From UBA11358 sp049517655 (GTDB lineage Bacteria; Verrucomicrobiota; Verrucomicrobiia; Limisphaerales; UBA11358), in NCBI GenBank assembly GCA_049517655.1, contig JBEKRQ010000003.1:186001-250000 (forward strand): a stretch of 64,000 nucleotides of DNA, in the 5' to 3' direction. The translations under genes and the position numbers were made by a program. Under the pieces are notes generated by a model. That model was not told the origin of the DNA and did not search any database. It saw only the letters and a program-made list of their open reading frames with translations. Positions 16,388 to 25,590 of the stretch are shown piece by piece. Every line of letters begins with the position of its first letter. The stretch's first letter is position 1.

Positions 16388-17179
16388 ATGGATTTCGTCA
16401 AAAAACACTATGAAAAGATTCTGCTCGGCGTTGTGTTGCTGGGTTTGGTTGGCGCGTTGGTGTTTTTACCGTACTTGATCCGGCATGACCGTAAGGTCTT
16501 GGATGAAACACGAAATGGAATTACCTCACAAAAGGTCGAACCGCTTTTGCCGCTGGACGTGACGGAACAGGGCAACATCATTCAGCGCTTGCAATCGCCC
16601 AACAAGCTGGACTTCGAGACAACCAACAGACTTTTCAATCCCGTTGAATGGCAAAAAGCAAAGAACGGCTCTCCCATCAAGATTGAAAGCGGCAAGGAAG
16701 TTGGTCCGCAGGCTATTGTGATCACCCAGACCACGCCGCTGTATTTCATACTCACGCTGGACTCGGTGGAGACGAATGAATCTGGCGCGCGCTACATTAT
16801 TGGTGTTGAGCGTCAAACGGCGGCAAAGCAGTGGCAGCGGGCCAAACGGCAGCATTACGCTTCAATTGGTGACAAGAACGAAGCTTTCACCATTATCACC
16901 GTGAAGGGTCCGCCGGATAATTCCACACAACTGATTTTGCGGCTGACAGATACTGGCGAGCCGGCGATGTTGTCCAAAGACAAGCCGTTTCGTCGTGTAG
17001 ATGGTTACATGGCTGATTTGAAATATGCTCCCGAAGGAAAAAACTGGGAGGACCAGCGCGTCAACGACGTCCTGAAATTTGCGGGTGATGATTACATTAT
17101 TGTTGCCATCAACAATAACGAAGTGGTATTATCCGCCAAATCAAACCAGAAAAAAACAACATTGACTTACAATCCCTAA
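16388..17179 (+). CDS. Amuc_1099-like / PilP-position pilus assembly protein
   Basis: This 263-residue protein has an N-terminal anchor (YEKILLGVVLLGLVGALVFLPYL, given here as residues 8-30) and a periplasmic region with little low complexity. The end, NDVLKFAGDDYIIVAINNNE followed by VVLSAKS, resembles the small beta domain that in PilP docks onto the secretin. No family is recognised with certainty; assignment rests on the conserved verrucomicrobial gene order pilM, Amuc_1100, Amuc_1099, secretin. It sits 4 bases after the previous gene and about 70 bases before the secretin, so it is in the same operon. Confidence 0.65.
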   Translation: MDFVKKHYEKILLGVVLLGLVGALVFLPYLIRHDRKVLDETRNGITSQKVEPLLPLDVTEQGNIIQRLQSPNKLDFETTNRLFNPVEWQKAKNGSPIKIESGKEVGPQAIVITQTTPLYFILTLDSVETNESGARYIIGVERQTAAKQWQRAKRQHYASIGDKNEAFTIITVKGPPDNSTQLILRLTDTGEPAMLSKDKPFRRVDGYMADLKYAPEGKNWEDQRVNDVLKFAGDDYIIVAINNNEVVLSAKSNQKKTTLTYNP

Positions 17180-17252
17180 AGAGTTGAATAACACTTGAAC
17201 GTGATAACGCTGGCATTCGGCGGCGCTGATTTTGACGAACCTAAAACAAGCC

Positions 17253-19502
17253 ATGACAAAAGCAGTTTCTATTCCTCTCGGTTTAATTCTAATGCTGGCG
17301 GCCGCTCTTGTGGCGCCAGCTCAAACGACGCCTGCAGAAATGGCCGTCAGCGAAGCGGTATTGCGGCAGGCCAACACCATCGTTTTGCGCCAGAAGCTTG
17401 TGCAAGCCAAAGATGTTGTCGCTCGCGGAGATTTGGTTGCTGCCGCCAGGCTGTACGAGGATGCCTATTCGCTCGTCCAACAGATCGGCTCTGGCATTGA
17501 CGCCGAGACAGCGCAAACTATTTCCGGACTCGTGTCAGTGAGGCTCGAATTGGCTCGCGAAGCGCAACGCCAGGGGAATTTGCGAAAAGCTGACACGGAG
17601 ATCAGTCGCGCCTTGAAAGTGGACCCGACTAATTCCACTGCGCTTGCATTCAAAAAACAAAACGACCAGGTGATCGCCGCGATGCGCGGCAAAATGCCCG
17701 ATGAAGCGACTTTGCAAAAAGTTCCCATCGTAGTCGACGAGAAAATTGAAGCGAACACCCTGGTGCGCGATGGCAGGTTGCTTTATGAGATGGGCAAGTT
17801 TGAAGAAGCCGAGGCCAAGCTGCAGCAAGCTTTGAAATTGGACCCGAATAATCAGGGTGCGTTTTATTACTTGAGCCTGGTCAAGCAGGGCGCCTACGCC
17901 CGTGAGGAGCATCTTGCAACGGCTGACAACGAAAGTCGCGTGGTGCAGGTGGCTAAAGAGTGGGAATCGCCGGTAAAAAATGTACAATTATCCCTGCCCG
18001 TGCCCAACCCGTACGCTTCCACCACTCTCATTCACACCGGCCCGGGGCGTGAAGCCATCATGAGCAAACTTGATCGCATCCGGCTCGATTCGGTAATGTA
18101 CGATGGTTTGCCATTGAGCGAAGTTGTCCGCAGTTTGAGCGAACTAGCAAAGCAGCGTGACCCGGACAAAAAAGGCATCAACTTCCTGATTAATCCCAAT
18201 CCGGATAATTCCGCGTCTGTTACGACGACCGGCGCCTCCGCCCTTCAAGGTCGTGGTGGTGGTCCGGGCAGTCTGGGTAGGCCGACTACTGGTCCGTACG
18301 CTGGAGGTGGTTTCGGCGGTGCGTCGCAAATTGATCCCGCGACCGGCTTGCCAATTACCACGGCGCCGGCTGCTGGGGAATCATCGGTGGACATCAATTC
18401 CGTCATCGTCAGAATCAATCCGCCGCTCAGTGATGTGCGTTTGACTGAAGTGTTGGATGCGATCGTGAAAGTCGCTGATCATCCCATCAAATATTCCATT
18501 GAAGATTACGCCGTCATTTTTTCAGTCCTGGGACCTCAATCGCCACAGCTTTATTCACGAACGTTCAAAATAGATCCAAATACTTTCGTTCAGGGCTTGG
18601 AAAGTGTAAGTGGGTATGCCTTTTACAGTAGCAGCAGTAGTAGCAGCGGAAGCAGCGGAAGCAGCGGAAGCAGCAGTGGAAATAATAATAATAATTCAAG
18701 TGGAGTTTTTGCAATTGTAAATGCAGCGCCGGGTTCGTCTGGCCTTCGCACCAGTGGAAGTGGTGGTGGTGGCGGCGGCGGCGGCGGTGGTGGTGGTGGT
18801 GGTGGTGGCGGCGGCGGTGGCGGGCAAACCGGCAACGGTGGATTGAACTTTGTGACTACCACAAATAACATGGCGGATATCAGCGCGACCGCCAGGGATT
18901 TCTTCACAACGTTGGGAGTGGATTTATACCCTCCCAAGAGTATTTTCTTCAATGACAGGTTGGGGTTGTTGTTTGTTCGCGCGACACTGCAGGACTTGGA
19001 CACCATTGAAAATGCCATTCAGGCTTTGAACCAGGTGGCCCCGCAGATTCATATCAAGACCCGGTTCATTCAGGTGAATCAAAATGACAGCAAGGGATTG
19101 GGCTTTGACTGGTATTTGGGGCAGTTCAACATGGGAAATTCTATTGTTGGTCAAGGAGGCACTGCGGCGTCGAAAACGGTGCCGCTATTCGGCGGCTACG
19201 GCCCTTTTCCATCCCCAGCGATTCCCGCTTCATCAACGGATCAGCTAATCACCGGCGGACTCAATAATGGAAGTCTTCCAGCCATTGGCACCATCACCGG
19301 CATTCTGACGGATCCCAATTTCCGCGTCGTGCTTCATGCCTTGGAACAACGCGGCGGTTTCGAGGAGTTGGCCGCGCCGGAGGTTACCACCACCAGCGGG
19401 CGGCAGACCGAAATGAGAGCAACGCAGGTCATAACGATTGTCACCGGCTTTACCTTCCAACAAGGCACGGCCGCCACGACCACCACCGGCACCACCCCAT
19501 AA
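17253..19502 (+). CDS. pilQ: Secretin, N-terminal polypeptide (PilQ/Amuc_1098-like), lacking the C-terminal half of the secretin domain
   Basis: The 749-residue product has a signal peptide (SIPLGLILMLAAALVAPAQ), TPR-like helices with EEAEAKLQQALKLDPNNQGA, a small N-domain (about nt 18105-18200), Ser-rich and poly-Gly linkers, further N-domains, and the start of the secretin fold (FEELAAPEVTTTSGRQTEMR). It then stops after a Thr-rich tail (GTAATTTTGTTP). Normal secretins continue into the strands GPVLDVMPYV, which here belong to the next gene. Together they would form the outer-membrane ring. ATG 17253 is favoured over a TTG at 17232 because it begins the signal peptide. Same frame as the next gene, with one TAA between. 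Confidence 0.8.
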   Translation: MTKAVSIPLGLILMLAAALVAPAQTTPAEMAVSEAVLRQANTIVLRQKLVQAKDVVARGDLVAAARLYEDAYSLVQQIGSGIDAETAQTISGLVSVRLELAREAQRQGNLRKADTEISRALKVDPTNSTALAFKKQNDQVIAAMRGKMPDEATLQKVPIVVDEKIEANTLVRDGRLLYEMGKFEEAEAKLQQALKLDPNNQGAFYYLSLVKQGAYAREEHLATADNESRVVQVAKEWESPVKNVQLSLPVPNPYASTTLIHTGPGREAIMSKLDRIRLDSVMYDGLPLSEVVRSLSELAKQRDPDKKGINFLINPNPDNSASVTTTGASALQGRGGGPGSLGRPTTGPYAGGGFGGASQIDPATGLPITTAPAAGESSVDINSVIVRINPPLSDVRLTEVLDAIVKVADHPIKYSIEDYAVIFSVLGPQSPQLYSRTFKIDPNTFVQGLESVSGYAFYSSSSSSSGSSGSSGSSSGNNNNNSSGVFAIVNAAPGSSGLRTSGSGGGGGGGGGGGGGGGGGGGGGQTGNGGLNFVTTTNNMADISATARDFFTTLGVDLYPPKSIFFNDRLGLLFVRATLQDLDTIENAIQALNQVAPQIHIKTRFIQVNQNDSKGLGFDWYLGQFNMGNSIVGQGGTAASKTVPLFGGYGPFPSPAIPASSTDQLITGGLNNGSLPAIGTITGILTDPNFRVVLHALEQRGGFEELAAPEVTTTSGRQTEMRATQVITIVTGFTFQQGTAATTTTGTTP
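18628..18690 (+). repeat. Ser/Gly/Asn low-complexity tract in the secretin gene
   Basis: AGC/AGT and GGA triplets repeat, encoding a run of Ser with interspersed Gly and then Asn. It separates two folded domains and is likely a flexible linker. Confidence 0.7.
18762..18824 (+). repeat. Triplet (GGN) tract encoding 21 consecutive glycines
   Basis: Sixty-three bases of GGT/GGC codons encode 21 glycines in a row inside the N-terminal secretin polypeptide. Repeat-number change would keep the frame and only alter linker length. Confidence 0.85.
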
Positions 19503-19508
19503 AACAAC

Positions 19509-20195
19509 ATGCCTTTGACAACAGGAAAAATGAAAATGCATAAAGCAAATAAAATTCTTAAACTGGCGCTCTCCGTGTTTCTGCTGCTGGTCGGCCTCGG
19601 AGTCGTCGGGATCATTCATGCACAGAATAACACTTTCAGTCCCGGCACATCCGTCATTACGCCGCAGACACAAACGCTGGAAACCGGCCCGGTGCTGGAC
19701 GTGATGCCGTATGTTTTATCCGACGGTTATACGCTCAACCTAACCCTGATTCCATCGCTGACTGAATTCGGCGGTTATGACACCACCACGCCATTTTCAG
19801 CTATTGCCGGTAGCATCAGTGGTCTCAACCTGGTGCAAACGCCTGCTGCTCTGCCCTTTTTTACCGTGCGGCAGGTGATTACCACTGTGAATGTTTGGGA
19901 CGGCCAGACTGTTGTTCTTGGCGGGTTAATTACTTCGCAGGTTACCACCGAAAAAGACAAGGTGCCGGTGATCGGCGATCTGCCGCTTCTGGGCCGCCTC
20001 TTCCAAAGTCAAACCAAGTCTTCCATAAAGCAGAACCTGATGATTTTTGTGACTGCGATGATTGTGGATCCTGCGGGTAACCGCGTCCATTCGGACGACG
20101 AACTGCCATTTGCGCAAAACACCATTCCGCCGCAGCCGCCGGGAGCAGGGCAGATGACTGAAACCACCAAGAAGGTGGTGATGCCCAAACAATGA
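19509..20195 (+). CDS. Separate C-terminal half of the secretin domain with its own signal peptide
   Basis: The 228-residue product starts 6 bases after the stop of the preceding secretin gene, in the same frame. It has a signal-peptide-like N-terminus (KILKLALSVFLLLVGLGVV, then HAQ), then the outer half of a secretin beta domain: GPVLDVMPYVLSDGYTLNLT, TVNVWDGQTVVLGGLI and the closing motif KVPVIGDLPLLGRLF, with NLMIFVTAMIVDPAGNRVH near the end. In ordinary secretins all of this is one chain with the previous product. Possible starts are 19509, 19530 and 19536. The complementary cut and the new export signal argue for gene fission, not a sequencing error. Confidence 0.78.
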   Translation: MPLTTGKMKMHKANKILKLALSVFLLLVGLGVVGIIHAQNNTFSPGTSVITPQTQTLETGPVLDVMPYVLSDGYTLNLTLIPSLTEFGGYDTTTPFSAIAGSISGLNLVQTPAALPFFTVRQVITTVNVWDGQTVVLGGLITSQVTTEKDKVPVIGDLPLLGRLFQSQTKSSIKQNLMIFVTAMIVDPAGNRVHSDDELPFAQNTIPPQPPGAGQMTETTKKVVMPKQ

Positions 20196-20251
20196 CCGGT
20201 TTTCAAGGCCGGCGCTCGTTTACAAACCCGGACTGGAACACCGAAAAATTT

Positions 20252-21136
20252 ATGGATCGGCTGCTGGTTATTGACGGGCATGCTTATGCGTATCGCGCGT
20301 TTCATGCAATACGCGGATTGCGTTCGCCGGGCGGTCAGCCGACGAATGCGATTTATGGCTTTGTCAAAATGCTGGCGAAAATGCGCGCGGCCATTGAACC
20401 GACACATCTGATTGTGGTGTGGGACGGCGGATTAAACGCCGGGCGCATGGCTGCGCTGCCCGAATACAAGGCGCAACGGCCGGGAATGCCGGATGATTTG
20501 AGGTCGCAGCTTGATGAAATCGTTGGTTATTTGAAAGCGGCGGGTGTCGCCTCGTTTTGCCGGGAAGGCATGGAGGCTGATGATTACATCGCCTGCCTCG
20601 CGCGGCGCGCAGTGGAGGCTGGCATGGAAGTGATCGTTGCCAGTCCCGACAAGGATTTTACGCAGTTGGTGTCGGAGCGAATCGGGTTGTTGAACCCGAA
20701 CGACAAGAGCGAAGTGATTTGGACGCATGAACAGGTTCGCGCCAGGAGCGGCGTCGAGCCGCCGCAGGTGGTGGACTGGTTGAGCCTGACCGGTGACAGT
20801 GTGGACAACATTCCGGGCGTGCCCGGCGTTGGTCCCAAAACCGCCGCTGAATTGCTGGGTCAATTTGGTTCGGTTCGCGTTTTATATGAGCGGCTGGACG
20901 AAGTGAAGTCGGAGAAACTGCGCGCGGCATTGCGCGCTTCGACGGACGTGGTGCGGCGAAACCGCGAACTGGTGCGATTGCGTGATGATTTGCCGTGTGA
21001 ATTTTCGCCGGACGAACTGGCCGGAAAACCGGCGGACACCGGCCGGTTGCGTGAATTATATCGGCGGTGGGGTTTTAAGACCCTGCTCGCGGCGCTGGAG
21101 GAATCAGCGTGTGAATGTCAGGCGGTTTTGATTTAG
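20252..21136 (+). CDS. 5'-3' exonuclease (PolA N-terminal/FEN-like)
   Basis: This 294-residue protein is the stand-alone version of the 5' nuclease domain of DNA polymerase I. It has LLVIDGHAYAYRAFHAIRGL at the start, VVWDGG and the acidic cluster EGMEADDYIACLA, SPDKDFTQL, then the helix-hairpin-helix LTGDSVDNIPGVPGVGPKTA. All the metal-binding aspartates of the family are present. It would remove RNA primers or flaps in repair or replication. ATG 20252 is chosen because it puts LLVIDG at residue 4; an earlier in-frame start at 20192 overlaps the upstream secretin gene. No polymerase domain follows, so a separate PolA is expected elsewhere. Confidence 0.9.
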   Translation: MDRLLVIDGHAYAYRAFHAIRGLRSPGGQPTNAIYGFVKMLAKMRAAIEPTHLIVVWDGGLNAGRMAALPEYKAQRPGMPDDLRSQLDEIVGYLKAAGVASFCREGMEADDYIACLARRAVEAGMEVIVASPDKDFTQLVSERIGLLNPNDKSEVIWTHEQVRARSGVEPPQVVDWLSLTGDSVDNIPGVPGVGPKTAAELLGQFGSVRVLYERLDEVKSEKLRAALRASTDVVRRNRELVRLRDDLPCEFSPDELAGKPADTGRLRELYRRWGFKTLLAALEESACECQAVLI

Positions 21137-21242
21137 TAAAATGAATTTGACACGCAAGATTTTGGATTTGCTGGCGGCGCGTTTTTCTCAAAGAAACTTT
21201 GGACAAAACGCCGCGAAATGGTTATATTCCGGCAAATCTTTT

Positions 21243-23231
21243 ATGTTGTTATCATTCACCCGCAAGATCGCGTTGTGCTGCGGTTTGGTTGTCGGAATTC
21301 CCGGTGTGGTTTTCGGCCAGGCCAATTACACAACGAATGGATTTGAATATGCGATCGTGGGGTCCTTGCCGGGCGATCAGGTTTTGCCCGATGCAGCCGT
21401 GAAACCCGGCGGCGGCTTCATCGTGTGGCAGGACAACATCACGGATGGCAATGGCTGGGGCATCAGCGCGATGCAACTCAATAGCACGCTTTCAGGATCG
21501 GGCAGTTCCTTCCGGGTGAATGTGCAGGGCGTGGGCGATCAGCAAACCCCGCGCGTGGCATTGCTACAGAGTGGCGGTGCGGTCTTCGTGTGGCGGGGCG
21601 GACAAAGAGGATTCGAGCACATTTACGCCCGATTTCTCACTCCCACCAATACTTGGATGACAACCAACGATGTGCCTGTCAATACGTTCAGTAATAATTT
21701 TCAAATCGATCCCGTCGTGGCCGTGCTTAATAACAGCAACGTCGTGGTCGTTTGGGCGAGTTTCGATCAAGCCAGTCCCATCAGCCTTCAGGATGTCTAT
21801 GGCCGGATTTTTTCACCGACCGGCCAGCCAATCACCGGCGAATTTTTGATCAATGAATGTACGAATTACAACCAGCACGCGCCCACGGTGGCGGCATTGA
21901 GCAATGGCGGATTTGTGGTTGCCTGGGTGTCCGAATTGCAGCGCGCTGTCGTCGCGGCAAATGCAAATGCTGTCCCGCCTAATCAGGAGGCTTATGGCAG
22001 CGAGGACATTTATGCGCGGCTTTACAACGGCAGTGGCGTGGCCCAGAGCGACGAGTTTTTGGTCAATACGGATTCAAATCCGTGCGCCAATCCCGACGTG
22101 GCCGCCGGGTCGGACGGCGGTTTTATGATTGCTTGGGACGTGGTCGACATGAGCAACTTCGCGACCAACAGTCTGGATATTTACGCGCGCTCATTCACCA
22201 GCGCGGGCGCGGGCAGCGGCGGCACGGTTGTCCGCGTGAACACCTATCTTTACGGCGATCAATACGTCCCGCGAATCAGCGCGTTGGGAATGGATTATTT
22301 GATTGTGTGGACGAGCCTGGCACAGGATGGTTCACGTAAAGGCGTTTATGGACAATTTCTCCACGGGAATGGCTCCGCTTTCGGCGGCGAATTTCGCGTC
22401 AACACCAAATCGCATCGTGACAGCATCCAGCCGGTGGTCACGTCGGATGGTGTCGGTCAATTTCTGGCGATTTGGAGCAGTTTCACCGGTTTGACGGATG
22501 GTTTTGATTTGTTCGCGCAACGCTACGTCAACACAGCTGCCCTGTTGCAGCCGATGGCCGCGCCCTTTGTTTATGCGCCGTTTGTGTTGAGCAACAACGT
22601 TTATCAGCCGCAGTTGGTGGTTTCATGGCCGCCGGTGGCGGGACTCTCGATTTCCAATTATGAAGTTTATGTGGATGGCGCGACGAATTCAATGGCAATC
22701 GTTACCACCAACATTTGGACGATGACGGCAGCGAAGGGCTTGACAACCAACGCCACCCATTCATTCCAAGTGGATTATGTGACAACGGATGGACGCCGTT
22801 CGCCTTTGTCGCCGCCAGCCAGCGGCACGACGTGGAGCGGTTTGAACTGGGGCGGCATTCCGTATGAGTGGATGGCCATGTATTTTGGCGGATATTATGG
22901 CGGGACCTATCACACAAATGGCTGGTCGTCTCCCAGCCAGCCGCCCCCGAACAGCCCGTCTGGCTCGCCAACCCTCTTGCAATTGTTTTTGAGCGGCGGC
23001 ATTCCATACGAACCGACCACTTGGTTGCAAACGGCGTTGGTGAACACGTCTGAAGGACTGTATCTGACGTGGAATCCGCAGCCGGGCTTTACGTATCAAG
23101 TGCAGGTGACAACGAACTTCACCGTGTGGAGCAATCTCGGCGCGCCGCGCCTGGCGGCGGGAAACAACGACTCGATTAATGTGACCAATAGTTCGGGCGG
23201 TTATTATCGCGTGGTGCTCCTGCGCCAGTGA
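21243..23231 (+). CDS. Secreted repeat protein with Fn3-like and C-terminal YYRV module
   Basis: The protein of about 662 residues has a signal peptide (MLLSFTRKIALCCGLVVG, ending FGQ). At least five repeats of about 45-50 residues follow, each with a DIYARxF or DVYGRIF strand, an xFxVNT strand and a FVVAW or FLAIW strand, most like a beta-propeller. A fibronectin-type-III-like region begins near QPQLVVSWPPVAGLSISNYE, and the end reads YRVVLLRQ after FTYQVQVTTNFTVWSNLG. It is probably exported and perhaps surface bound; no enzyme motif is seen. ATG 21243 is preferred over 21141 because it begins the signal peptide. Function unknown. Confidence 0.78.
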   Translation: MLLSFTRKIALCCGLVVGIPGVVFGQANYTTNGFEYAIVGSLPGDQVLPDAAVKPGGGFIVWQDNITDGNGWGISAMQLNSTLSGSGSSFRVNVQGVGDQQTPRVALLQSGGAVFVWRGGQRGFEHIYARFLTPTNTWMTTNDVPVNTFSNNFQIDPVVAVLNNSNVVVVWASFDQASPISLQDVYGRIFSPTGQPITGEFLINECTNYNQHAPTVAALSNGGFVVAWVSELQRAVVAANANAVPPNQEAYGSEDIYARLYNGSGVAQSDEFLVNTDSNPCANPDVAAGSDGGFMIAWDVVDMSNFATNSLDIYARSFTSAGAGSGGTVVRVNTYLYGDQYVPRISALGMDYLIVWTSLAQDGSRKGVYGQFLHGNGSAFGGEFRVNTKSHRDSIQPVVTSDGVGQFLAIWSSFTGLTDGFDLFAQRYVNTAALLQPMAAPFVYAPFVLSNNVYQPQLVVSWPPVAGLSISNYEVYVDGATNSMAIVTTNIWTMTAAKGLTTNATHSFQVDYVTTDGRRSPLSPPASGTTWSGLNWGGIPYEWMAMYFGGYYGGTYHTNGWSSPSQPPPNSPSGSPTLLQLFLSGGIPYEPTTWLQTALVNTSEGLYLTWNPQPGFTYQVQVTTNFTVWSNLGAPRLAAGNNDSINVTNSSGGYYRVVLLRQ

Positions 23232-23238
23232 AATTTGT

Positions 23239-25575
23239 ATGAGACAATTGATGAAAAGATTTTTGTGGATTGGTTTGCTGGCATCCTGTTCGCAAACGGT
23301 GTTGGCTTTTTCGCTGTTGGGACCGGACTCAACTTATACGCCACAGCCTCAAGGTGACCTCTGGCAGGTACCAGACCTTACTTACTCCACACCAAACGGC
23401 AATGCGCCGTATATTATTGTAGATACCGCTCCTTTCGGCCCCAAAAACCTGGGCGAGGGATACCGTCGCAACACGCCGGTGATGTATTACACTTTCGATG
23501 CGAGTTTTGGCAATTGGTTCGGTTCAAATGGCGAGTTCGCCGTGCAACAGGCGTTTGATATGGTGAACAATGCCTTTACTACCAATAACATCACAGGTCT
23601 TCTAACCAATGGCGTGGACAGTTACACCGCTTTACTTTCGGAATTTCCTTTGAATTCGCAGAGTGAAAATTATAGCGCGAACGTCTTGGGCTTGGCGGAT
23701 GTAAAATCAATGACGCTGAGCCTATTGATGGAACAGTTGGGTTTGACTGACGCAATCCGTTACGTGTGGACGCTGCACGATCGTGTCGCGACGCCAGGAT
23801 GCACACTTCCCTGCCCGCTGTGTGAGGTCTATCTGGTTGTCATGAGGAATTACGACTATTACCTCACTCCACTTGGTTACAATCTACCTGACCAGGGTCA
23901 GTGGGGTCAGTACTCACCCTATGTCAATGGCGAACTTTATACCTATGTCCTTCCGGGGGATAACTGCGGCACACCGAATACTCCATTTACGGATGCGGTT
24001 GAAATCGGCCCTGATCATATAATCAACAATGCCCCGGTTGCTTCAGGCCACGGCGAAGGCGGTTTGGAGGGTGGTTTCTTTTACACCGGCTTGACGCGGG
24101 ATGACGCGGCGGGATTGCGCTGGCTTTACAGTTCAAACAATTTCAATACCCCCAGCGAGGGTTATCTGGAATCGTCGGCAGCCGGAAGCGTGGCCGTGAG
24201 CAGCGGCGGTGCCGGCAACGGCCCAACTTTTCAATTGACCACCTCCAGCCTCGCAATTTTGTCGTTCACGGACCCGACCACGCTACAGACGCTTTTCCCG
24301 GGCCTCGTGATTACCGGTGTTACGACCAACATTGTGAACGGGCGGACTAATTATAATTACACTTTCGCAAATCTGGTGACCTACTCCTTTTCCACCAATA
24401 CCATGGTCATCACTCAAGTTCAAACCACCACGATTAGCCCAAACCCCTACATAGGGCAGGATTGGCCGCCAATCTATTTTATAACCAATCCCCCTGTTAC
24501 TACCACCATAACGAACACATTAAACATGGTCTCGGGGGATTTTTATATCATCCCCACCAATTCCTGCGGGTTGACTGTCCTTACAAACCCGCCGCCGTCC
24601 AACATTGTGGTTGTTGTCACAAATAATTTGGGGACCGTCACCAATTCGAACCCTGCCGCTTATACGACCAACATCACCTCGACGAACATCATCACATTTT
24701 CCACGAACCACATTTTGTGGGTGAAGCTTTGCACGAACGTGCCGGGCACCACCAATGGCGGCGTGGTGGGTGATTTTCAAGGCATCGGAAGAGTCCAGTT
24801 CGTGCGCGTGGCGGACGGCGCTTATGATTACATGACCGGCCAATTTACCAATGGCATGACTATTACCAACCAATACTCGATGGTTTTGATACAGAATGGC
24901 CAGGCCAATACGGTGGTGTTTCAACGCGTGCTGACAGGGCCCGACATTGTTTTTCGCGCGCAGGACATGGAATATGGCCCAAATGGCCCGGGATATCTTC
25001 ACCATAATGCGCTTACGCGAAACGTCAATTTCAACCAATCCTATGAAGTCCCCGCCGGGGGTGATGGAACTGGGGGAACTGCAGGACCGGGAACCATTAA
25101 TTCCCCCAGCATAATCACCTACAACAAAGTCGGTCCGGATTACGAGAATGACAATCCATCAACTATGCAGGGACCGAAGGGGGTCGCGGGTCGCTGGTTT
25201 ATCTGGAGCTCGTTCGACGGCACGACCAATCTTCCGGTTATTTATCCCAACGGCACCAGCATCGCGAATCTGTCGGCCGAGGCGCTGATCCAAATTTCAC
25301 CTCCCCCACCGACCTTGCCGGACGGCACTAATGGTGTGCCTTATCCAGGAGGTAACGTAACGAACGTCGTATTTTCAGTAACGGGTGGCCAGTCGCCTTA
25401 CACGTGGTTGCTGACGACCAACTCGGCGGGATTGCCACCCAACCTGGCTTTGTCCACAAGCGGTGTCATTTCCGGCAAGCCGACCAACAGCGCAACATAT
25501 GATGGCATTCAGATTCAAATGAACGATTCCGGCGGACGCTCGGTGATAATGGATTATTCGATTACGATTCACTAA
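23239..25575 (+). CDS. Secreted protein with degenerate matrixin-like domain and He_PIG Ig domain
   Basis: Signal peptide MKRFLWIGLLASCSQTVLA is followed by a region reminiscent of M10 metalloproteases: TPVMYYTFDASFGNWFGSNG with an AF helix, and the closing helix TGLTRDDAAGLRWLYSS. The zinc-binding HExxHxxGxxH is not present; the matching place reads SLLMEQLGL. It therefore looks like a non-catalytic relative. Then come Thr/Asn-rich beta segments and a C-terminal putative Ig domain of He_PIG type (GGQSPYTWLLTT, LPPNLALSTSGVISGKPTNS). About 778 residues. It lies 7 bases after the previous secreted gene, so they are co-transcribed. Binding or adhesion is likelier than proteolysis, as an inference. 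Confidence 0.72.
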   Translation: MRQLMKRFLWIGLLASCSQTVLAFSLLGPDSTYTPQPQGDLWQVPDLTYSTPNGNAPYIIVDTAPFGPKNLGEGYRRNTPVMYYTFDASFGNWFGSNGEFAVQQAFDMVNNAFTTNNITGLLTNGVDSYTALLSEFPLNSQSENYSANVLGLADVKSMTLSLLMEQLGLTDAIRYVWTLHDRVATPGCTLPCPLCEVYLVVMRNYDYYLTPLGYNLPDQGQWGQYSPYVNGELYTYVLPGDNCGTPNTPFTDAVEIGPDHIINNAPVASGHGEGGLEGGFFYTGLTRDDAAGLRWLYSSNNFNTPSEGYLESSAAGSVAVSSGGAGNGPTFQLTTSSLAILSFTDPTTLQTLFPGLVITGVTTNIVNGRTNYNYTFANLVTYSFSTNTMVITQVQTTTISPNPYIGQDWPPIYFITNPPVTTTITNTLNMVSGDFYIIPTNSCGLTVLTNPPPSNIVVVVTNNLGTVTNSNPAAYTTNITSTNIITFSTNHILWVKLCTNVPGTTNGGVVGDFQGIGRVQFVRVADGAYDYMTGQFTNGMTITNQYSMVLIQNGQANTVVFQRVLTGPDIVFRAQDMEYGPNGPGYLHHNALTRNVNFNQSYEVPAGGDGTGGTAGPGTINSPSIITYNKVGPDYENDNPSTMQGPKGVAGRWFIWSSFDGTTNLPVIYPNGTSIANLSAEALIQISPPPPTLPDGTNGVPYPGGNVTNVVFSVTGGQSPYTWLLTTNSAGLPPNLALSTSGVISGKPTNSATYDGIQIQMNDSGGRSVIMDYSITIH

Positions 25576-25590
25576 ACAACAACCCGTCAA

